The notes: generated by a model not told the origin, from the letters alone. DNA of 64,000 nucleotides from an uncultured Collinsella sp. (GCA_902464485.1 CABQJJ010000003.1:44283-108282); one strand, 5' to 3'. Shown: positions 41,975 through 51,591, counted from the first letter of the stretch. Translations and numbers: made by a program.

Positions 41975-43459
41975 TTAGAGAAGCTTCTTGAGCTCCTCGG
42001 CAACAGCCTGAACCTGCGTACCGATGATCACCTGGGCAGCACCCTTGTTGATGATCATGACACCCAGAGCGCCAGCCTTCTTGCAGGCAGCCTCGTCGAC
42101 CAGAGCGGAATCGCCAAGCTCGAAGCGCAGGCGAGTAGCGCAGCAGTCAACGGTCTTGACGTTCTCCTTGCCACCGACAGCGGCGAGAACAGCGGCAGCC
42201 TCAGCGGCGAACTTGTCGTCGCCAGCAGCGGCGGAAACGGAGGTCTCCTCGACATCCTCGTCCTCGCGACCAGGGGTCGTGAGGTCGAACTTGGTGATGG
42301 CGAAGCGGAACACGAGGTAGAAGACCACGAAGGCAGCGATGCCCAGCGGGATGATCGCCCAGGTGTTGGCAGCGGCCGGGAGGCTAGCGGAGAACAGGAG
42401 GTCGGTAGCACCAGCGGAGAAGCAGAAGCCAGCACGGAAACCAACATAGTAGGTGATGATGGTGAAGATACCGTACAGGGCAGAGTACACGACGTAGAGC
42501 GGGAAGCACAGGAACATGAAGCCGAACTCGAAGGGCTCAGTGACGCCGCAGACGAAGGCGCAGATAGCAGCGGAGACAACCAGGCCGATAGCAGCCTTCT
42601 TGTTCTTAGCGGTCTGAACCATAGCCAGGGCAGCACCCGGGATACCGAACATCATGCAGGGGAAGAAGCCGGACATATACATGCCGAGGCTCCACTTGAC
42701 GTCAGCAGAGGTCTCGCCAGCCCAGAAGTGGGTCAGGTCGCCAAGGCCGATGGTGTCAAACCAGAACACGTTGTTCAGGGCGTGATGCAGACCGGTCGGG
42801 ATGAGCAGGCGGTTGAGGAAGGCGTAGATGCCAGCGCCAATGCCACCCATGGCGGCGATAGCCTCACCAAGAGCAACGAGGGCACCGAAGATGAGGGGCC
42901 ACACGAAGAGCAGGACGACGGAGACGACGATGCAGATGACGGCGGTCATGATGGCGACGCAACGCTTGCCGGAGAAGAAGGCCAGCCAGTCGGGCAGACG
43001 GGTGTCCTTGAACTTGTTGTAGCAAGTGCCACCGATGACGGCGGACAGGATGCCGATGAAGGAGTTACCAGCGATCTTGGAGAATGCGATGCCCTCGGTA
43101 GTAGCGAGCCATGCATCGGGATCAGCAACGCCCTGGACAGTCTGAACGACAGCGGGGCTCAGGAGCTGCTGAATCATCAGGAAGGCAACGAGGCCAGCGA
43201 GGCCAGCGGTGCCGTCATGATCGTCGGCGAGGCCGACAGCGGCGCCGACTGCGAACAGCCAGGCCATGTTATCGATAAGAGCGCCGCCTGCCTTAATGAG
43301 CAGGAAGCCGGCGGTGTAGGCAAAACCGGTAGTGTCACCGGCAGCGCCCATGACTGCGGGGGCGAGCAGGTAGCCCACGCCCATAAGAATACCTGCGACG
43401 GGAAGCGCCGCGACGGGAAGCATCAGCGCTTTGCCGAGCTTCTGGAGGTACTTCATCAT
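41975..43459 (-). CDS. nagE: PTS N-acetylglucosamine/glucose-type EIICB
   Basis: 494 residues from MMKYLQKLGKALMLPVAALP, ATG after GGAGGAG; the longer frame upstream lacks support. The glucose-superfamily IIC domain has LIPTGLHHALNNVFWF near 235 and CGVTEPFEFGFMF near 325. A C-terminal IIB domain carries the phospho-Cys in VDCCATRLRFEL near 455. There is no IIA domain, so a separate IIA(Glc) is needed. Proximity to nagA favours N-acetylglucosamine. A galactose-regulon-type LacI site lies 135 bp upstream. Confidence 0.85.
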   Translation of the reverse strand: MMKYLQKLGKALMLPVAALPVAGILMGVGYLLAPAVMGAAGDTTGFAYTAGFLLIKAGGALIDNMAWLFAVGAAVGLADDHDGTAGLAGLVAFLMIQQLLSPAVVQTVQGVADPDAWLATTEGIAFSKIAGNSFIGILSAVIGGTCYNKFKDTRLPDWLAFFSGKRCVAIMTAVICIVVSVVLLFVWPLIFGALVALGEAIAAMGGIGAGIYAFLNRLLIPTGLHHALNNVFWFDTIGLGDLTHFWAGETSADVKWSLGMYMSGFFPCMMFGIPGAALAMVQTAKNKKAAIGLVVSAAICAFVCGVTEPFEFGFMFLCFPLYVVYSALYGIFTIITYYVGFRAGFCFSAGATDLLFSASLPAAANTWAIIPLGIAAFVVFYLVFRFAITKFDLTTPGREDEDVEETSVSAAAGDDKFAAEAAAVLAAVGGKENVKTVDCCATRLRFELGDSALVDEAACKKAGALGVMIINKGAAQVIIGTQVQAVAEELKKLL

Positions 43460-43593
43460 ATGGTATCTCCTCCAACCTTTCTTTCGTTGTTCACCAACGA
43501 GTTCCATGTCCGCGCCTTCTGCATACCGGCTTCTCCGCTTGCCGGCATTGGAGCGCAAACTAAGACAACCCAGTCCCTATTTCGGGTTGCTGC

Positions 43594-43607
43594 TGAGTAC
43601 GTTAACA
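43594..43607. promoter_or_regulatory. LacI-type operator upstream of the nagE-like gene
   Basis: TGAGTACGTTAACA, identical to the sites before mglB and galM 27-30 kb away. It suggests shared or global LacI control. Confidence 0.6.
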
Positions 43608-43962
43608 CACATCCAATTCAAACGTCCACCACATTTCGTTCAAATTGCAATTTCATTGCCAGACGGTAATTTTTTTTCCGTAAACGGTAGTTTTTGCAGG
43701 TTAAGCGTGGAGTCTGTCGTCTTTTTCATACCAATTTTGGCTAAATTGAAACGATTTCACTAAATAAGTGGTTACTACCAACGGGGCACTGGTACCTAAT
43801 TGTTACAACCACCAGACCTGAAATCGTTTACGGGAAAACTGAATAGATACCGTATGGTATGAATTAATGGAGCATCGATGCGCAGGCTAGCAAGTCATTT
43901 CTCCGCCGCACCGTCTGTGAGACAAAAAAAATACTGATGACCGCGTCCCAGAACGCAAAAAA
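43608..43962. other. AT-rich intergenic stretch
   Basis: No ORF, RNA or strong repeat is seen. It lies upstream of the PTS gene and presumably carries promoter sequence. Confidence 0.5.
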
Positions 43963-43994
43963 CCCGCCAGAACGATCGTCATCGTCCCGACGGG
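43963..43994 (-). terminator. Terminator after the anchored SurA-like protein gene
   Basis: Minus-strand CCCGTCGGGACGAT pairs with ATCGTTCTGGCGGG through some G-U pairs and is followed by six T. Confidence 0.8.
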
Positions 43995-44035
43995 CATGCG
44001 GCTTAAAATTAGCGAATCTTGCGGACCAGAGGGCT

Positions 44036-45121
44036 TTATGCAAACAGACCGTAGATGCTGATATTGGCCTTAGAATACAGGCCGTTGGCGTACTCGGTCC
44101 ACTTGGAGCTGGCACTCGAGGCCTCGGTCGAATACTGCTGGTAGGCCGTATAGTAGGCAGTCATAGCTTGCTGATAGGTAGCTCCATCGGCTTTAAACTC
44201 GTCGTCGGCGAACGCCTTGGCAAAGGTGCTGTCGGCATCTTTCCAAGTGCCCTTCTTGCTGTCCCACTCGTCGCCGGCAAGCTTGATGATGTAGTCAGCA
44301 TACTCCTTGCTCGCGGCGTCCTTATTGTCGTCGGAAGGCTCGGTCGGAGCGGTCGGCATATTCGCGGAGGAGTCGCCCGCCTTCTTCTTGTAGAGCTTCT
44401 GCAGCGTCGCGGACTGACGAACGATCTGTTTGGCCTGGTCCTTGGACACGCCATACTGCGTTGCCATGGTGTCATAGTCAGAAGTGCCGATGGAATCCTC
44501 GGCGTACTTCTTCATTTCCTTAGAAGAGACGGTAATGCCCTCGTCCGCGGCGGCATCGAGCAGAATCTTGTTGCGCACATAGGCCAAAATAACGTCGGCA
44601 GAGGGAGCTGCGTAGTTGCCGTCCGAATCCTTGACGGCGTCGAGGCTGTACTGACTCTCGATGGCCTCGCGAGCCGAGACGTCTTTCTTCTTGCCGTCAT
44701 AGCTATAGCTGGCAACGGTGGCATCAAGCTGGTCCTTGGTCAGCGTGGACGACCCAACGCCCTTGCCGCCAAAGCCGCCATTGCCCACAAAGAAGCCGAT
44801 AATCGCCGCGATCACAATAGCGGCAACGAAAGCGGCAATCATCGTAATCTTGTGCTTAGAGGTGCGGTTATCCACTTCAGACTCCTCGTCGTCCTCGTCG
44901 ATGTCGGGCATCAAGTTCTCGTCAGCGGCATCTGCGGCGATCTGCGCCTCGAGACGAGCATCCTCTTCCTCGGCAGTCGTACCAGCAGCAATGTGCTCGG
45001 CAGAGGTGCCGGCAACCAGGTCGATCTTCTCAGTCTCATCACCATCGGGACCCTCGCCGCGTTCGATGATCTGGATGCCGTCGATCTCGTCCTTCTCGTC
45101 TTTCTTCTGAATCAAACCCAT
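44036..45121 (-). CDS. Membrane-anchored protein with SurA-like N-domain
   Basis: 361 residues, ATG after AAGGAG. Residues 1-88 are cytoplasmic and strongly acidic. A single helix (ITMIAAFVAAIVIAAIIGFFV) lies at about 91-111. The outer part contains ILAYVRNKILLDAAADEGITVSSKEMKKYA, resembling the SurA/trigger-factor chaperone helix pair, followed by coil and a Ser/Ala-rich end. It may be an extracytoplasmic chaperone, but no parvulin isomerase domain is visible, so the function is uncertain. Single-gene unit. Confidence 0.7.
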   Translation of the reverse strand: MGLIQKKDEKDEIDGIQIIERGEGPDGDETEKIDLVAGTSAEHIAAGTTAEEEDARLEAQIAADAADENLMPDIDEDDEESEVDNRTSKHKITMIAAFVAAIVIAAIIGFFVGNGGFGGKGVGSSTLTKDQLDATVASYSYDGKKKDVSAREAIESQYSLDAVKDSDGNYAAPSADVILAYVRNKILLDAAADEGITVSSKEMKKYAEDSIGTSDYDTMATQYGVSKDQAKQIVRQSATLQKLYKKKAGDSSANMPTAPTEPSDDNKDAASKEYADYIIKLAGDEWDSKKGTWKDADSTFAKAFADDEFKADGATYQQAMTAYYTAYQQYSTEASSASSKWTEYANGLYSKANISIYGLFA

Positions 45122-45257
45122 AGTTGTAACTCCTTGATGGAAAACACAGTCGGCAATAGGATACGCCCGACATCGCTGCCGGGCGCATGATTCTCAGGTT
45201 AAACGCAAACACTCAGCCACGTTTAAGTTTAATTGTCACATGGGGGCGTATTCCACG

Positions 45258-46343
45258 TTAGCCCAAATGAGCGATAACGGCATCGGCAAAGGCCTGGGTT
45301 CCTACAGCCCCATCGACAGAACCCGTCTGAGCGCGACGAACATCACCGGTAACATGCTCGCCCTCGTCGAGCGTGGCAGAAACTGCGGCGCGGATGCGGC
45401 TGGCGGCATGATACTCACCCAGATGGTCGAGCATCATGGCTGCAGACAGAATCTCAGCCGTGGGATTGGCAATATCCTGGCCCGCGATATCGGGCGCAGA
45501 GCCGTGCGTGGCCTCGAAGATGGCGCAGTCGGTACCGATGTTGGAGCCAGGGGCCATGCCAAGGCCACCCACCAAACCGGCGCACAGGTCGCTCACGATA
45601 TCGCCATACAGGTTGGGCAGCACCAGGACATCGAAGTCGTTGGGGTTCTGGACCAAACCCATACAAGTGGCGTCGACGATCTTGTCGTTGAACTCGATAT
45701 CGGGATAGCCTGCTGCCACCTCGCGCGCCACGCGCAGGAACAGACCATCGGTCGCCTTCATAATGTTGGCCTTATGCACGGCCGTCACCTTTTTGCGCCC
45801 ACAGCGGCGGGCGTACTCAAAGGCGTACTCCACAATTCGGCGACTCTTGGCGATAGAGATCGGCTTGATCGAGATTGCGGAATCGGCGGCGAAGGCCTTC
45901 TGACCCGAACGCTCGACGAGCCGCGAGAGTTCCTCAACCTCGGCAGCACCCTCATCGAACTCGATGCCAGCATAGAGGTCCTCGGTGTTCTCACGCACGA
46001 TAACCAGGTCAACGTCGCGAAAGCGCGAGCCGTCGCCCGGCTGCGACAGGCAGGGGCGCACGCAGGCATACAGGTCGAAGTGCTTGCGCAGGGCCACGTT
46101 GACGCTACGGAAACCCGTGCCGACCGGCGTGGTGATGGGGCCCTTGATGGCAACCTTGGTCTGGGCGACCGCATCGAGCACATGCTGGGGCAGTGGCGTA
46201 CCAAACTCATCCATGACGCCGGCACCGGCCTCCTGGACATTCCAGTTAATCTGGACACCGGTGGCCTCGACCACACGGCGCATGGCCCGTGTAATCTCGG
46301 GACCGATACCGTCACCGGGAATCAGGACTACATCGTGCGCCAT
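45258..46343 (-). CDS. Isocitrate dehydrogenase, NAD-dependent type
   Basis: 361 residues of the isocitrate/isopropylmalate dehydrogenase family: [78 protein letters not shown] and [13 protein letters not shown]. The substrate loop SVNVALR matches NAD-isocitrate dehydrogenases, though homoisocitrate or isopropylmalate enzymes are related. It converts isocitrate to 2-oxoglutarate. Last gene of a tight four-gene run; its ATG lies six bases after the preceding stop. Confidence 0.85.
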   Translation of the reverse strand: MAHDVVLIPGDGIGPEITRAMRRVVEATGVQINWNVQEAGAGVMDEFGTPLPQHVLDAVAQTKVAIKGPITTPVGTGFRSVNVALRKHFDLYACVRPCLSQPGDGSRFRDVDLVIVRENTEDLYAGIEFDEGAAEVEELSRLVERSGQKAFAADSAISIKPISIAKSRRIVEYAFEYARRCGRKKVTAVHKANIMKATDGLFLRVAREVAAGYPDIEFNDKIVDATCMGLVQNPNDFDVLVLPNLYGDIVSDLCAGLVGGLGMAPGSNIGTDCAIFEATHGSAPDIAGQDIANPTAEILSAAMMLDHLGEYHAASRIRAAVSATLDEGEHVTGDVRRAQTGSVDGAVGTQAFADAVIAHLG

Positions 46344-46349
46344 AATCTG

Positions 46350-47048
46350 TTACTCCTCGTCTTCGGCGTCGTCAGATTTTTTAACGCTAGCACGCTTCTT
46401 CTTTTTAGAGAGATCCAGACCAAAACGTTTAACAAGCATTTCGCAAATCTCGGACGAGCGAGCCTTGAGATAAGTGCCCTTGCCGTTCTCGGCATCGAAC
46501 TTAAGGCGCAATGCGAGTTTCTCGGCAATCTCGGCATCAATCTCGCCCTGGCCAAACTCGTACAGGCAGCCAAGCATATCGCGATACTCGAGGTCGCCGT
46601 GGTAGCACTGGATGGCTTCGTCCAGAATCGACCAGGCCTCGCACGAACGGTCGACACTCGTGGAGCCCCAGACACACAGCATGCGGAAAGCCGCATAGCG
46701 CAGCGTGGAAGAGAGTTCATCGAAGAGCGCGGTCTCGGCGCCCTCAAAAGCATCTTCCATCTGCTCGGGACAGATGGACGCAAGCGCCGCCAGGGCATCA
46801 AGGGCCTCCCAGCGGGTCTGAGCCTCGGGGCGATCGAGCGCCTCAATCAGCGCAGGCACGCAGGGCACGACACGCTGGGGATCGCGCTCGGCAAGCAAGT
46901 GCAGCACGCGAGCGGCAAACTGGCGGATGCGGCGCGTGGGGCAGCCAAGCTCCTGTACCAAGCGGTCGACGGCGTTCTCGCTCTCTTCTGCCAGTTGAAG
47001 CTGCGCCAGCTCCTCGTCGGTAAGCTGTTCGTCTTTGTTTTCTGCCAT
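46350..47048 (-). CDS. HEAT-repeat protein of unknown function
   Basis: 232 residues. It has repeated amphipathic helix pairs such as RIRQFAARVLHLLAERDPQRVVPCVPALIEAL and RWEALDALAALASICPEQM, typical of HEAT repeats. The C-terminus is Lys-rich and then acidic. It is presumably a protein-binding scaffold. It sits between a small membrane protein and the isocitrate dehydrogenase gene in one operon. Confidence 0.75.
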   Translation of the reverse strand: MAENKDEQLTDEELAQLQLAEESENAVDRLVQELGCPTRRIRQFAARVLHLLAERDPQRVVPCVPALIEALDRPEAQTRWEALDALAALASICPEQMEDAFEGAETALFDELSSTLRYAAFRMLCVWGSTSVDRSCEAWSILDEAIQCYHGDLEYRDMLGCLYEFGQGEIDAEIAEKLALRLKFDAENGKGTYLKARSSEICEMLVKRFGLDLSKKKKRASVKKSDDAEDEE

Positions 47049-47063
47049 AGTTACCTCTTCTTA

Positions 47064-47492
47064 CTATTTCTTAGCGTGCTTGCCAGCACCCTTGCTGTCA
47101 TCGGTGACCGAGATAAGCTGTCGGTCGGCCGCGCCGTTGCGACGCGCGCGGCGGCGCTCCTCGGCGTCGCCCGCATCGGCGGCAGCGCGATGGGCCTTGT
47201 TGACGTTAAAGACCTCATCGTGCTTGCGCCACGGGCCAACGGACTCGCCAAAGCTCATCTTAAGGCCGGCGATAAAGCCGCCGAGCCAGCCGATCGGCGC
47301 AAATTGCACCAGCGGGAACAGCGAAAACACCCAGGTCAGCAGGACGACCGCTGCCGCACCTGCAAAGTTGGCGATCCAGTAGTCGCGCTTAGTGATGACG
47401 CGCTTTTCGCAGGCCCACTGGCCGCACAAAAAGCCAATGTAGATCGCAAAGATAAAAAGCACCAGCGCGAGCGCCACGAACGTCCAGCTCAT
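47064..47492 (-). CDS. Small membrane protein of unknown function
   Basis: 142 residues from MSWTFVALALVLFIFAIYIG, ATG after GAGGAG that overlaps the preceding stop region. There are two or three hydrophobic helices in the first 80 residues, then a charged, Arg/Ala-rich cytoplasmic tail with RRRARRNGAADR and a final GKHAKK. No family recognised. Translation is probably coupled to the oxidoreductase gene before it. Confidence 0.7.
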   Translation of the reverse strand: MSWTFVALALVLFIFAIYIGFLCGQWACEKRVITKRDYWIANFAGAAAVVLLTWVFSLFPLVQFAPIGWLGGFIAGLKMSFGESVGPWRKHDEVFNVNKAHRAAADAGDAEERRRARRNGAADRQLISVTDDSKGAGKHAKK

Positions 47493-47497
47493 GGGCG

Positions 47498-48574
47498 CTA
47501 CTCCTCGTGATGATGGCCGCAGCAGCACTCGTGGCCGTCATCGTGGCCGTGGCCGCCGCAGCACTCGTGGCCTTCGCCATGGTGATGGCCGCAGCACTCG
47601 TGGTCGTCGCCGTGCTCGCCGCAACCGCAGCCGTCCTCGTGGGCACCGTGTTCCTCGGGACGATACTGCGACCAGTCCAGACCGGCGGCAATGGCGTCGG
47701 CCTCCTCCTTGTAGAGGACCGTGATGGCCTGGGTGCCCAGCTTGGCGCCACCGATGGCGTCGAGCATGTCATAGAGCGTAAAGGCCACGTCGGCACCGGG
47801 CAGCGCGAGCTCGCGGTCGTCGGCGTATGCAAGGGCCAGACGCAGGTCCTTAATGAAGTGCTCGACCATAAAACCGGGCTTGTAGTCACCGTCGAGCGCC
47901 TTGGGGGCAAGGTTCTCCATGGCGCCGGACTTGCCGGTGCCGCCCAGAATCATCTGACGGGTCTTTTCCAGGTCTAGGCCGCTAAGCTCGGCAAACGCCA
48001 GCGCATCGGCCATACCGACCATGCAGGCGCCCAGCGACACCTGGTTGGCGAGCTTGGCGGCCTGGCCCTTGCCGGCGCCATCAAAGCAGCAAATGTTGGC
48101 CGCAAAGGTAGCAAGGATGTCACGGACCGGAGCGATGTCATGCTCGGTGGCGCCCACGATGGCGGTGAGCGTGCCGGCGATAGCGCCCGACTCGCCGCCG
48201 GTGACGGGGCAGTCAAACGCCATGCGACCGGAGACCTGGGCAGCCTCGGCAATGTCACGCGCTAACTCGGGCGAGCTCGTGGTGAGGTCAATCAGGACCG
48301 CGCCAGGCTTGGTGCAGGCCAGCAAGCCCTCGCCCGCCAGATAGAGCTCCTCGACCTCGGAGGGATAGCCGACCATGGTAAAGACGACATCGGCGTTCGC
48401 CACAGCCTCGGCCGGCGTATCGGCCCAGACGGCACCACGCTCGACGAGCGCTGCGGCCTTGGACTTGGTACGGTTGTTGACCGTAATGGGATAGCCGGCG
48501 TCCAGGATGTGGCCGGCGATGGGGGCACCCATGATTCCGGTGCCGATAAATGCGACGGAGAGCTTGTTTGCCAT
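47498..48574 (-). CDS. 3-hydroxyisobutyrate dehydrogenase-family oxidoreductase with His/Cys-rich tail
   Basis: 358 residues. Residues 1-165 form the NAD(P)-binding domain (AFIGTGIMGAPIAGHIL; DCPVTGGESGA near 121), followed by the all-helical domain with the catalytic Lys in GKGQAAKLANQV near 170 and FIKDLRLAL near 245. This matches beta-hydroxyacid dehydrogenases such as GarR/MmsB. Residues 310-358 are unusual, with 13 His and 9 Cys in 49 residues as HECCGHHH-like units, and look like a metal-binding tail. The substrate is unknown. First gene of the operon ending with isocitrate dehydrogenase. Confidence 0.87.
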   Translation of the reverse strand: MANKLSVAFIGTGIMGAPIAGHILDAGYPITVNNRTKSKAAALVERGAVWADTPAEAVANADVVFTMVGYPSEVEELYLAGEGLLACTKPGAVLIDLTTSSPELARDIAEAAQVSGRMAFDCPVTGGESGAIAGTLTAIVGATEHDIAPVRDILATFAANICCFDGAGKGQAAKLANQVSLGACMVGMADALAFAELSGLDLEKTRQMILGGTGKSGAMENLAPKALDGDYKPGFMVEHFIKDLRLALAYADDRELALPGADVAFTLYDMLDAIGGAKLGTQAITVLYKEEADAIAAGLDWSQYRPEEHGAHEDGCGCGEHGDDHECCGHHHGEGHECCGGHGHDDGHECCCGHHHEE

Positions 48575-48666
48575 GAAACCTTTCCTTTTGGGTTGGGTGT
48601 TGTTACCAGGTTGAATACTCAGCGCCAGCGCTTGAGCTGCGGGGCGCCTGCGGTCGTAGCGCCTGT

Positions 48667-49620
48667 CTACTCACCGCGCACACGACGCGCGATGCGGTCG
48701 GAAAGCGAGGCTTTCTCGGCGCGGTTCTTGCCCCAAAACGCAAGTGCCACCATGCCGGGCCCCACATGCGAGCCGATGGTAGGACCGACGGAACTGCGGA
48801 TAATCGTGACGTCGGCGCAACCCTCCTCCTTGCGAACGGCGGCCTCGAGCCAGTCACCATCCTTCTCGGCATCGGCAGTCATAATGGCAATAGGCATGGT
48901 GCGATCGGGCACATAGTTCTCGCGGAACGACTTGAGAATGGACTTGAGCGCCTTCTTGCGGCCGCGGTTGACGCCGATCAGCGACAGCGAGCCGGCCAGG
49001 TCGTAGGACAGCTCGGGTTTGACGTCGAGCTTAGCCGTGAGCTGTGCCGCCGCGGGCGGAATGCGGCCGCCGGCAGCCAGCGCGTCAAAGCTCTCGAGCG
49101 TAAAGTAGCCGTGGACATAGGTCTTGGCCTCGTTTGCCCAGTCGACCAGCTGCTTGGCGGTGAGTCCCGCCGAGCGTTGACGGACGGCCTCGAGCGCCAA
49201 GAGCTCGCCGGTCGCACAGGGCAGAGCGTTGTCGACCACGTACAGCTCAAAATCGGGATACTCGGCACGCACGGCATCTGCCGCCTGGCATGCAGAGTTG
49301 TAACTCGATGACAGCGCCGAGGTAAAGCACAGGTAGACCGTGGGCGTGCCTTCTTTGGCGCACTCGGTAAAGAACTCGATATAGCGACCGAGCGACACAG
49401 CGGAGGTAGACACGCGGGCGCCGGCACGCATACGGTCGTAGAACTCCTTGGGGGTCATGGTCGACCAGATATCGTCCGTCCGCTCCTCGCCATCGATAAT
49501 AAAGGGGAAGCCCAGGATATCGACATCGAGGTTCGCGGCAACCTCGGGGCTAAAGTCGCAGCAGGTATCGACGACGATGCGGCAACGGTCCGAATGACCG
49601 GCGGATGCGGCCTTGTCCAT
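48667..49620 (-). CDS. DegV-family fatty-acid-binding protein
   Basis: 317 residues, ATG after AAGGAG. DegV fold: IVVDTCCDFSPEVAANLDVDI at the start, RVSTSAVSLGRYIEFF, SSALSSSYNSACQAA-type fatty-acid loop and GYFTLESFDALAAGGRIPPA. FakB proteins of this family bind acyl chains for phosphorylation by FakA. No FakA gene is adjacent, so a fatty-acid role here is by analogy. Confidence 0.87.
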   Translation of the reverse strand: MDKAASAGHSDRCRIVVDTCCDFSPEVAANLDVDILGFPFIIDGEERTDDIWSTMTPKEFYDRMRAGARVSTSAVSLGRYIEFFTECAKEGTPTVYLCFTSALSSSYNSACQAADAVRAEYPDFELYVVDNALPCATGELLALEAVRQRSAGLTAKQLVDWANEAKTYVHGYFTLESFDALAAGGRIPPAAAQLTAKLDVKPELSYDLAGSLSLIGVNRGRKKALKSILKSFRENYVPDRTMPIAIMTADAEKDGDWLEAAVRKEEGCADVTIIRSSVGPTIGSHVGPGMVALAFWGKNRAEKASLSDRIARRVRGE

Positions 49621-49643
49621 CAAAGCGCTCCTTACGTAAAAAA

Positions 49644-49670
49644 GGCGGCCACCCGCATGGGATGGCCGCC
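49644..49670 (-). terminator. Terminator between hpf and degV
   Basis: GGCGGCCA pairs with TGGCCGCC; the minus-strand reading is followed by TTTTTTACG. It ends the hpf gene. Confidence 0.82.
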
Positions 49671-49699
49671 AACCGTTAACTCATGCAAGTTAACGTATT

Positions 49700-50284
49700 T
49701 TACTCGTCAAGTGTTTCGATGCGGGGCTTGATGATGCCATATCCACCATTCTTACGGTGATACACCACATTGATGAGGCCAGTCGTCGCGTTCTCGAACA
49801 CGTAGAAGTCGTGGCCGAGCAGATCGGTCTGCACCAGCGCCTGCTCCTCAGTCATCGGGGTGACATCGATGACCTTCTCGCGGACGAGCAGGTCGTCGTC
49901 CTCCTCGGGCAGCAGCAGGTCGGCCAAATCCTCGACGCGCTCGACCGGCGCGACCTCAGCGGCGCTGGCGCCACCCTGACGATTGTCCACGACCTTGGTC
50001 TTGAACTTACGCAGCTGGCGGGTGACCTTGTCAGCAGAAAGATCGATTGCGGCATACATGTCCGCACCGTGCTCGGCAACGCGAATCACGGAACCGCGGG
50101 CGCGAACGGTAACCTCGACAATCGCGGGGTTGGGGTTCGAGGGGTTCTTCTCGTAACGAAGCACAACGTCGGCCGTCATGGGCTCGATATCGAAAACCTT
50201 AAGCGCCTCGCCGATCTTCTCATCCACATGCGCACGCAGAGCATCGGTTACCGTCGTCTTGCGTCCAGAAACCTTAATATCCAT
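49700..50284 (-). CDS. hpf: Ribosome hibernation promoting factor, long form
   Basis: 194 residues from MDIKVSGRKTTVTDAL, ATG after TTGGAG. Residues 1-100 are the RaiA/HPF ribosome-binding domain (EVTVRARGSVIRVAEHGADMYAAIDLSADKVTRQLRKFK). Residues 135-194 are the dimerisation domain of long HPF (DVTPMTEEQALVQTDLLGHDFYVFENATTG). It drives 100S ribosome formation in stationary phase. The interval 50285-50506 upstream holds no gene. Confidence 0.93.
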   Translation of the reverse strand: MDIKVSGRKTTVTDALRAHVDEKIGEALKVFDIEPMTADVVLRYEKNPSNPNPAIVEVTVRARGSVIRVAEHGADMYAAIDLSADKVTRQLRKFKTKVVDNRQGGASAAEVAPVERVEDLADLLLPEEDDDLLVREKVIDVTPMTEEQALVQTDLLGHDFYVFENATTGLINVVYHRKNGGYGIIKPRIETLDE

Positions 50285-50506
50285 ACGTGGCTCCAATCTG
50301 CCTCGGGGACTAACTGTACTGGCTATGTACCCATTGCTGTGTATTTAATCACGCGGATTCTCAAAGACCCGAATAACGATTGCTTGATACCGAATACCGA
50401 AGAGTCGCACTTTTCTGTGGAAAAGTGCGTTATAGGCGCGCGACGAAGGTTACAGAAATTCCTCCAGAAAATGCTTTTTACCTGCACTTTCTCTCTATAA
50501 AAAAGA

Positions 50507-50535
50507 ACCGGACCTTTCAACTGGAAAGGTCCGGT
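50507..50535 (-). terminator. Terminator after the binding lipoprotein gene
   Basis: ACCGGACCTTTC pairs perfectly with GAAAGGTCCGGT; the minus-strand reading runs into TCTTTTTTA. Confidence 0.88.
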
Positions 50536-50601
50536 AATGCGTGTCGAAACCGTGAAGGCGCCCCTAAACCACTGCAGCGGGATCGGCACCCCTGGCAATA
50601 A

Positions 50602-51591
50602 CTACATAGTATTGAGCTTGTTGATATCGTCGTCGGTGATGGTGCCCTCTTGCCTGGAAGGCGCATCATTCGAAGACCCGCCTTCGGCATCGGCCGGCTT
50701 GTCCTCGCTGGACTTGGTAGAAGACGTCTTTGTATCGACGCCCGAGATTACCGTGTCGGAAAGGTCATAGGGCATTTGGCCATACCAAAAGGAATGAACG
50801 GCCTCAAGCGTGCCGTCAACCGTGATGTCATCGAGTGCCTCGCTGACGGCGCGACAGAGCTCATCATTGGACGCAAGGCCTGCGACCTCGAACGTCGAGG
50901 GGTTCTCGAGCGTGCCAGCATAGGAAATCTGGTTTATAAGTCGCGCGAGGTAACCTCCGGCAGTCGAGTCGCAAACCACATAATCGACCTCACCGGACTC
51001 GAGGGCCTTGAAGCACTCATTAACGTTGGAGAAGGTCTTTTGATCGGCAGTGATGCTCTGCTTGGCCAGCGCCTCCTGCGAAGCCGATGACGTCTGAACG
51101 CCCAGGGTAGAAGTTCTAAGTGTTTCGACCGAAACATCCAGCGCCTTGCCGTCGCCGGTCTTGCCAAATACGGCGGCAGCATCATACAGACAGGCACCAA
51201 GCGAGCTGATTCCATCATCAGAAGAGCGGACGTCCCCGATGTAAATATCGGCCTGTCCGTCACTGAGCGAGGAATCCACCGAAGAGGCGTCAACAAAAGT
51301 GACCTTGAGGCCCATACGGCACGCAAGGGCACGGGCGACATCGACCGCATAGCCCGTAAGATTGCCATCGGCATCCTGCATGGCTTGCGGGGTGTCCGAG
51401 GTATCAAGGGCAACCGTAAGGGTACCGGGTGCAACAAGGGCATCGTCCGACACTGCAGGGGCGACGGTTTGGCGCTCAATCTGGTCGATCGTGGGCGTTG
51501 TAAGCGAAGACAATGGATTAAGCGCACATCCGCTCAAGCCTAGTACGGCAATGACCACCGCGGTCCCAGCCCACAACCGAGCCGCATGCAT
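50602..51591 (-). CDS. Amino-acid-type solute-binding lipoprotein
   Basis: About 329 residues from MHAARLWAGTAVVIAVLGLSGC, a lipoprotein signal with lipobox LSGC; AAGGGG precedes this ATG. The mature part is a type II binding fold: TLTVALDTSDTPQAMQDADGNLTGYAVDVARAL, ADIYIGDVRSS, TLGVQTSSASQEAL and DYVVCDSTAGGYLA. The C-terminal 45 residues are low-complexity, rich in Ser, Asp and Lys. It would capture an amino acid or similar solute outside the cell. No permease or ATPase gene is adjacent, so it is either an orphan or a partner of a distant transporter. Confidence 0.82.
   Translation of the reverse strand: MHAARLWAGTAVVIAVLGLSGCALNPLSSLTTPTIDQIERQTVAPAVSDDALVAPGTLTVALDTSDTPQAMQDADGNLTGYAVDVARALACRMGLKVTFVDASSVDSSLSDGQADIYIGDVRSSDDGISSLGACLYDAAAVFGKTGDGKALDVSVETLRTSTLGVQTSSASQEALAKQSITADQKTFSNVNECFKALESGEVDYVVCDSTAGGYLARLINQISYAGTLENPSTFEVAGLASNDELCRAVSEALDDITVDGTLEAVHSFWYGQMPYDLSDTVISGVDTKTSSTKSSEDKPADAEGGSSNDAPSRQEGTITDDDINKLNTM

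Noticed and set aside
45240..47510. 756-residue plus-strand ORF
   Set aside because: Antisense to isocitrate dehydrogenase, the HEAT protein and the small membrane protein, all of which have recognisable motifs or good ribosome sites.
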